Positions 52,201-61,200 of a DNA stretch of 64,000 nt are shown here, piece after piece (within the stretch, counting starts at the first letter, position 1; the number at the start of each line of letters is the position of its first letter). The notes under the pieces are model-generated. The model was not told where the DNA came from. It worked only from the letters and a program-made list of their open reading frames with translations, and made no database searches. Source of the DNA: Phorcus lineatus. Its lineage: Eukaryota > Mollusca > Gastropoda > Trochida > Trochidae. The stretch is from positions 248,001-312,000 of the forward strand of contig OV121090.1 in assembly GCA_921293015.1 (NCBI GenBank), read 5' to 3'. A program made the position numbers and the translations under genes.

Positions 52201-55200
52201 TTCATAGAATTACTTCAAAATATCCTAGGCAGGCTAATGACATTTGTAACATTTACCTACTTTCCTTTGTAATATTCTCATTATGATATACTTGAGTACA
52301 AGCCTTGCCAACAGGTGCTTGTGTATGAGTTCAAATCTATACAAATTAGGTAAACAAAATTGAAAGAATTTGCTTATCACTATAATACTTGCTTTTAATG
52401 TGCCTCTGGACTGAAACACGTCTTAACAAAGTTGTCTAGTAACAAAAGTAAAATAACCTACCTTCTTCAGAAAGCAAACTCTCGGCAGTCATGTTAGCTT
52501 CTTGCTCCTCCTCCTCTTCCTCCCCCTCCTCCTCTCTCGGAGCCTCTCCTTCTCCTTCCCCCTCCTCCTTCTCTTCCTTGGCCTTTTCTGCCGGAGTTAT
52601 CTGCTCCTCGTCTGACAAGGGGTCAAGGTCATCCGAATCCTCTGATTCAGACTCGGATTCTGATTCCTCCTCACTGTCCGAGTCTTGCTGTGATGGTCGA
52701 CAAAGTTCATGATAGTGATAAAACATTCTCTCCAACAGGGGTAGATCTGTCATAAAACTCTATGCGAACCTCTGTTCTAATACAAGCATTTCTCAGTCTA
52801 GAAATGTAGAAGCATGATTGGTTGCAATCAACTAGTTGTGCAATCAGCGACTTTCATAAGTGATAATTTGAGAAGCTTCAGTTATTTCTGTATACTTTGG
52901 GTGACACTTTACCTTTGAATATTTTATTTGCAGGCCACAGTTGCCTTCTTTAGCATCATTATATAAGCATCATGACCATAAATAGATTACTTATATATTG
53001 CAAGGAAATTCATGTTGCAGTATTTTGACAGAAGGGGAACCTAGGAAAATAGCTCTAATTACAACTGAAGTTCATATAGATATTTATGACAGAGAGAGAG
53101 TGGTAATAAACAGGTAAATGAGATATATTGTGAAGTGTAGATATTACAAAATATCTACATAATTTTTATTTGATATCATAGTGTCACATAAGCCTGATTT
53201 TCATCTTGATTTACGATGGTTTTTATCTCAAATTATAACCATGCACACTGAACCAATACCAGACAGTATTCAAGATTTACAAGGGCACAACATTTTTACC
53301 TCATTTGAAATCCATCTTCAAAAAGGATAAAAGCGTTAAGTATCAAAGGTCAATCCAAGACTGATAAAAGAAAGATTGAGAGTAAATCCCTCACCACAAT
53401 CTCCTCCCCCTGTTGCCGGAGTTCCTTCACCTCCGCCTGGGAATAGATTTCGGTCACACAACCCGGAGCAGGCTGACACTTCCCCACCAGGCTACCTTTA
53501 AGGATTCATGGGTACATCAAGAATTGATAACATTTCCCTAGAGATCAAATGCACAAGAAAACAGAGACAATCAACTTGTCACTTAATCTAGTCACTTTTG
53601 CTTACGAGTCGACCATATCAATGTCATTTCATAATGCTGTCAAGCAAACAAATTTTACTTCAAAACACACAAGTGTTTGCCACTAACTAGGCAAAATCCC
53701 CCGCCTAAGCTTTATTATATATTGCGTTTATAATATATTACAAATTTTCAAAGTGTAATGGTGACCTTGACCTTATTTTCAATGTCTCTGAGTTATTGAA
53801 AATGAGGTCCAGGTCATCAATGTCGACTGGCATCTGAGTCTTCCTCCATTGAAGGCTGTCACCATATATGAACACTCTAGGTGTTAAGCTTTACAAGATA
53901 TCGTGTTAACAATGTATTACAAGGTTAGGACAGTGTCATGGTGACCTTCAAAATAAGGTCAGGGTCACCAAAGTTCACTGGTGCCTGAGTCATCCACCGT
54001 TGTAGGCTGTCGTCAAATATGAAAACTCTAGGTGCTAAGCTTTACGAGATACCGCTTTAACAATGTATTACACAGTGGTCAAAGTGTCGTGGTGACCTAG
54101 AAAATGAGGTCAAGGTCACCAATGTCGACTGGCGTCTGAGTCTTCCTCCATTGAAGGCTGTCACCAAATATGAACAACACAGGTGCTAAGCTTCATGAGT
54201 TATCATATTAACAAAAATAGAGCCATGGGCTCTGTAGCTCATCAGACTTTTGATAGATATAGGTGTTTGGGTTTAGACCATTGGGTCATGGGCAGTGTAG
54301 GAAAGGTAGCCTGTCCCAACGTCCGAGTTATTCACAATAAAATAAAGAAGGACCATTGCCCATTTGGGGTCAAGGGGTCACCGAACCTACAATTCAGAAT
54401 CCCCATTGTCCAAGGAGTCTACACACAACTATTAAGCTATCAAGACCTTTTGGAACTGGAGAAGAAGATGAAAGTAGGATTTTAAGGTTTTGACCCCTGT
54501 GACCCCATTTGGGGTCAAGTGGTCACCAAACCTACAATTTAGAATCCCCAGTGTCCAAGGAGTCTACACACACCTTTTCAGCTCTCTAGACCTTTGGAAC
54601 TGGAGAAGAAGATGAAAATAGGTTTTTCAGGTTTTGACCCCTGTGACCCCATTTGGGGTCAAGTGGTCACCAAACCTATAATTTAGAATCCCCGTTGGCC
54701 AAGGAGTCTACACACACCTTTTCAGCTCTCTAGACCTTTTGGAACTGGAGAAGAAGATGAAAATAGGTTTTTCAGGTTTTGACCCCTGTGACCCCATTTG
54801 GGGTCATTGGGTCACCAAACCTACAATTTAGAATCTCCAGTGCCCAAGGAGTCTACACACAACTATTCAGCTCTCTGGACCTTTTGGAACTGGAGAAGAA
54901 GATTAAAATAGATTTTTAAGGTTTTGACCCTTGTGACCCCATTTGGGGTCATGGGGTCACGAAATCTACAATCTAGAATCCTCATTTGCCAAGGAGTATG
55001 CACATAAAATTTCAGCTCTCTAGAGTCATTGGTTCTGGAGAAGAAGTCGAAAAAGTAAAAAGTTTACAGATGGACGGACGGAAGCCGGACGCCTTGCCAT
55101 GCCATAAGCCCATCGGGTCTTTCAGACCTGATGAGCTAAAAATCTGGATGTACGGAGAGATGCCGCAGAATTCAAAGTCCAACAGATCAGACAGACAGGT

Positions 55201-58200
55201 ACAAATAAAGACATGGAATACTTTTAAAAGAAGTTAACTAAATTGAAAACTTAAAGAGGCATTTTAGCAGCTGGTTACATAAAAACAGAACAAGATATAT
55301 AGAAAGCCAACTTATTTATCATTTATGTTTGATTGTTGTAGATTTTGGAGTGAACAAAATGTCGGTATCCACAACAAAATGTCACATTCATGCAATTAAG
55401 AAGTTGACTATCCACAGAAGGGTGTCTCTAAACTGAGGTCCCACCTGTCCACTCTGGGATGCCGAGCTGACAGCCGAGAGTCTCTAGCTGTTGTAGGTAC
55501 CGCACGTCACCGGTCTGTTTACTGGACGTGAGCAGCAGAGACTTGGACTTGGTTGCCCCGACGACCTGACCCAGCGGCTCAAGAAGGATCTGGTTGGAGG
55601 AGATTATAAACAGGTGCTTTCAGTGATTTTACGGGAGTTTAATATGACTTTCATAAGTTCCATATAACCATTTGTGTTGATTAGACAGATAAATCTTCCC
55701 ATCCCTAAATGTCTAATATTTGACTATTTATATTGTCTTATCATAATTGACCTATACATTAAAGAGGCTGAAATAACGTACCATGTTAATATCTATACTA
55801 CTGAATTCACTTGTTGAAGAATACCTACCAAATAAACTTGTATACAAGTACAATCATTACTTATCTGGGTGTATACAAGTACAAATACAATCATTACTCA
55901 TATGGGTGTATACAAGTACAAGTACAATCATTACTCATCTGGGTGTATACATGTACAAATACAATCATTACTCATCTGGGTGTATACAAGTACAAATACA
56001 ATCATTACTCATCTGGGTGTATGCATGTACAAATACAATCATTACTCATCTGGGTGTATACATGTACAAATACAATCATTACTCATCTGGGTGTATACAA
56101 GTACAAATACAATCATTACTCTTCTCTTGGTGTATACAGACCTGGTTGGCGAGGGCAACACAGATACGCAGAGGAAGCTTGACGAGACATTCCAGGACGA
56201 ACAGGACGGCCGGGTCAGACATCACGACATCAGGGGGTGCTCCTGTAGACATTACCAATGTCACATTACTTTTACTAATAGAAATGATAATAATATTCTC
56301 ATTTATTACCCTTCATTTCACTTTATGTCTATTCACTATCTATTGAAGGGAAATCTACAATCTATTTAAACCATGTACTTTTTCATGACATCCACTGCTA
56401 GACAAATATATACATGTGAAATGTACAAGTCTAAAGACAAGTCAGGACATCATAACATTTATTGATGTGTCATTATCTTTTTCTAGTCCTGTTTTACCTT
56501 TTCTCATGAAAATTGAAATCAATGATCCCATTTATGTTCCGTACGTGTTCATTTTATCATTCTTAATTGAACCTATTTGTCTTCTTACAAGACAAGCCCA
56601 CTGACCGGGTGTCTGGCTGGAGGCGTGCATGGTGAAGAGAGCGGTTTTCATCAGGTTGGCTAACAGAGCAGTCGGTGTATTCTCCAGACCCTTATTCATG
56701 ATCACCATGGAAACAAGATGGCCGCACGCTAGTCCAACATCCATGGCTGCCAAAGCTTGCTGAAATATCTCTGGAGATGTTTGACTCACAAGTCGTACAA
56801 GTTTTCCTGGACATGTTTCCATAACAACAATATCAGTCGTCACTTTCTTGGTTCCACCTGCAAATATTACATTGAAGGTATTTGCTCAAAGCTTTCCATT
56901 AACAACAAATCCAAAGACAGCTGAAATTTCCATCTGAATATAAATAATAGACATGACAGCAACTTTGAACAGAAATTCTTTCAATTTTTGCTAGAATCAC
57001 AAGTTTCAAACTCACACTACCAAACAGACTGCCATACCGTTACATATAGTCAAAGTTAAATGAAGAAATGAATAAATTAAGGAATAAATGAACTTTCAAT
57101 AAAAGTAAGCTGAAGGCAAAAGGACCGTGCACAATGTTCACCTTCTATGTTAAAAGTGTAGACACCGCCATATTTCAACAAGAACTCCTTTAGTTTGCCA
57201 AACTGAGGCTCAAAGACCATAGACCAATGACTCCACTCGCTCAGATCCTCCAGTAGGGGGCAGTTTTGCAGACAGACAAGGGCCTGGTCACGTGACTGAC
57301 CTCCCATAATTCCAACCTTTCCCTCGCGAACATGTCTGTAGAGAAGACAGAAGTTGACAATACTGAATAGACAGTACAACTGGACATTTGAAGCAGTTTC
57401 AAGTTATTTCTTGGTGACCTTTGTGAACACAAAGCCTGATTTGTCTTCTCATCATTTTAGCAGCCAATGGATCGAAGAAGAACATTTTATGTTAACAGTG
57501 CATAGGATAGATGTCCAATCATTGAACATGTATGAATTACCATCAACGTTCAAACATGGAAATGGAGGAACATGGCAAAACTGAATGTGTTTCTTTTTTA
57601 TTTCAGCTTATATTTCGAAAGAAAGACACAAATGTTGCAACTCAATGAATTTTACAAACTGACAATCTTTGGTATAGGCGAGGACGTGTATAGACCAGGA
57701 TTAGAAGCGGCAGTGGTAAGTCATTAGCAATGAGCGGCGCAGATGGCTAGATGTGTAATTAATTCCATCTTTTATCGGCGCCCACCTGTTGGCATCAGGC
57801 ACATATGTACCCGCTCTTCGAAGGAACTTCCTTATTGACATAAGGGTTTTCATGAGGTCTTTAATGCGTGTTTATCGTTCAAAACACATGTTCAAGCATA
57901 TGTCTGCCATCAAAAAGTAATATGTATGCTTATGTTAATTTCATTGCGCAATTAAGCCAAATCACATGGGTTTTCATTGTTAGAGATATAGAGATGAACT
58001 TTCAAAAAGATCATTACTGTCCAATATGTCAGAGTTTTTGAATTGGGACGATGTTTATTTGCCTGAATCATTACATGAATAGACTGAATATGAGGTAGAT
58101 GTAGGTTCCGAATCGTTATTCGAGGGAAGTGTTCGTGAGGAAACAAACCCAAACGTTCCAAGGCTGAATGTACCAGAAATCCGTTGCCCTGTATGCCAGA

Positions 58201-61200
58201 AAACCTACTCATCCGCGTCAGATAGGTTTCATTACATAATGTTTACTTGTAAATAAAGAAATCAAAAGAGAAAATTAATCATCAAATTAACAAATGTCAG
58301 TTTGATGTTATGACTTCATAGTTTGCAAATCCTAAATAGTGAGCAATTTCATTTGTTAATCGGGAACGAAGAGTTTTGTTGTTTTTCGGCATGAGTAATT
58401 ATAGCTATTTTAGAAGTAAACTCTGCATGATTGAAATTATGTAGACAAAATCAAAATATCCAACATCCAAAAATACACATTTCATTTCTCAGATATATTC
58501 TGTACACAGAGAGTTTTGGGTAATCCTTTTTACATAATTGGTTTGTCATGAATATGTCAAGGAATTATGATAACATAACAAGAATAAATACACAAATCCA
58601 CAAATATCACATATCACTTATCATTAATCCTTATTTCACTTCCAACATAACAAGAGTCACACATAATTATTTCAGTTTCAGAATATCAGTGTTACACAAA
58701 TTTCACAATCAACAGAGCAGTCATATAATATATGGGACGGACAGGCATATGAAAGAAACAATGTGAATTTTTAAATAATAAATTAAAATATACAAATATA
58801 TGATATTTTTATTTCAAATCCATTAAATCACTACTACTCGCTCATTTTTAAATACAGTTCAACTGTATTTGCTAAGAAATATCATTGTCTAGGAATAGGT
58901 TCAAATAAACAAATTATAGTCCCAATTTAAATGCGTTTTATATCAAAATGTGTTTCAAACACGACTCTAAAAATAGTGTGATTGCATTGACTAGACATAA
59001 CAGTATGCATTACTATAATTAATATTGCTAAAAAAACGTTACCAAGCGAGTTATTGGGTCAAAATGTAAGGCTAGTTTTGTAAATGTTTCGCTGTAAAAC
59101 CCTAAATCCTAGCTGAAATAACCAATTTTCAATCACACGTCTCTTTGATAAACTTGATTTATTTTCAACACTAAAGGCGTTGATGCAACCCTTTGTTATA
59201 AATCTTTCATCTGACCTTTGTAACTAAGAAGTTTCACATAGAGAATAGCCGCAAAAGGGCGCAACAAAAACATACTTTTCACTGTTTTCAACTCATGAAA
59301 CTCGCGCTCATGTTCGCGACTGGAGGGCGTAGCAAAAGAGTTTGTAACAACTAATTCTTACTATTAAACCCCAAAACAACAACATATTATATTTTTTTAT
59401 TGTTCACATGGAAATATAGCTTAAATATATAACTTGACATATTATAGAAACCCGTCAATTTGCCATAGAATGTTCACCGATTGTCACGAAAAAGTGATCA
59501 GTGGTTTCCCAGCATGCCAAGCCAGTTTACACTGAAGGCCCCATGCAGCATAGAAAAATATGAGGCACGCATCGCTAATGACTTTCCACTGTCGCTTCCT
59601 ATCCTGGCCTATATAAATCCTTGGTATAGGCATAGAGACAAAGTTTCTCTGTGCCATAATGTATTTTTTTCATGTTTTAAAAACAATTTCGAAACAATTT
59701 CTTCAAAAGGCAAACAATAATCTAAAAAATGATTTATCAATATGCTAACTAAAAGACTGATGTGAAGATGTCAAATTCCATGTGACTCATCAAGTTATTC
59801 CCTGACATCTTTTGAAACAAAGCTTTTGATTGGTTAGTTGATCAGCTCACCCAGTGTTTCCAGCAACAGCTGCCTCATATACAATGATTTGTTCAGTCGA
59901 TTTGTGTTTGCCAGGTCTCTCGGCAGCCAATTTGAGACGTGAAATGTTTCCGTATCCGAGTTGCTTCACATCCGTCACCCGGAACTGATCACGAAGGGCA
60001 CTCTCAATAGCTTCAGCCTAGTGAGGGGTAAATGTGATGAATTAAATTTCTTGTAATGTGGCCATTTACATGGATTTACAAATCATTTTTTTTGGAAAGG
60101 TGATGTTTCTACAAAAATGCTCAGAGGTTTTTAAGTAAGTGATATAAGAGAGATGGAGAAAATAAATATACGTACCAGTAGAAATTCTTAAAATGCATTT
60201 AGAAGTTGGTAGGGTCCATAAGACAAATCAATGGATGGCAACTATCTTATTTTATTTTCTTACAATATTTTGGGGTTATATCTTGGCAATAAATAAGTAT
60301 ACAATAGATGATACTTACTCAATCATGCTATCTACATCAACCTAATGATTCAAAACACTGCTTCCATACACTGACCTGCTTAAGCCCACTTCAGAGCACT
60401 GACCTTTTTAAGCCCTACCTCCAAGCACTGACCTGTTTAACTCCACTTCAAAGCACTGACCTGTTTAACTCCACTTCAAAGCACTGACCTGTTTAACTCC
60501 ACTTCAAAGCACGGTCCTGTTTAAGCCCCCCTCTCAATAATGACAGCTAAGCCCCACCTCCCAGCACTAACCTGTTTCAGTCTGGCTGAAAGCATTGACC
60601 TGTTTATTAGCCCCGCCTCCAAGCACTGACCTGTTTACGCCTGCCCTTCCAACACTAATTTTACCTGTTAAAGCCCCCCTCACAATAATGACTTGATCAA
60701 GCCCAGCATTCCATTACTGACCTGTTTAAGGCCAAACTCCCAGCACTGACCTGTTTAAGCCCTGCCTCCACGCACTGACCTGTTTAAGCCCAACCTCCAA
60801 GCACTGACCTGTTTAAGCCCTGCCTCCAAGCACTGACCTGTTTAAGCCCTGCCTCCGTGCACTGACCTGTTTAAGCCCTGCCTCCAAGCACTGACCTGTT
60901 TAAGCCCCACCGCCAAGCACTAATCTGTTTAAGCCCTACATCCTTGCACTGACCTGTTTAAGCCCTGCCTCCAAGCACTGACCTGTTTAAGCCCAACCTC
61001 CAAGCACTGACCTGTTTAAGCCCTGCCTCCAAGCACTGACCTGTTTAAGCCCTGCCTCCAAGCACTGACCTGTTTAAGTCCTGCCTCCAAGCACTGACCT
61101 GTTTAAGCCCCACCGCCAAGCACTAATCTGTTTAAGCCCTACATCCTTGCACTGACCTGTTTAAGCCCTGCCTCCAAGCACTGACCTGTTTAAGCCCAAC

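Noticed and set aside
52491-52712. Ser-rich plus-strand ORF
   Set aside because: Shadow of the acidic NO VEIN-like exon 11.
55783-56346. Plus-strand ORFs of VYKYKYNHYSSGC type
   Set aside because: The 37-bp minisatellite; on the opposite strand to the surrounding gene and three frames are equally open.
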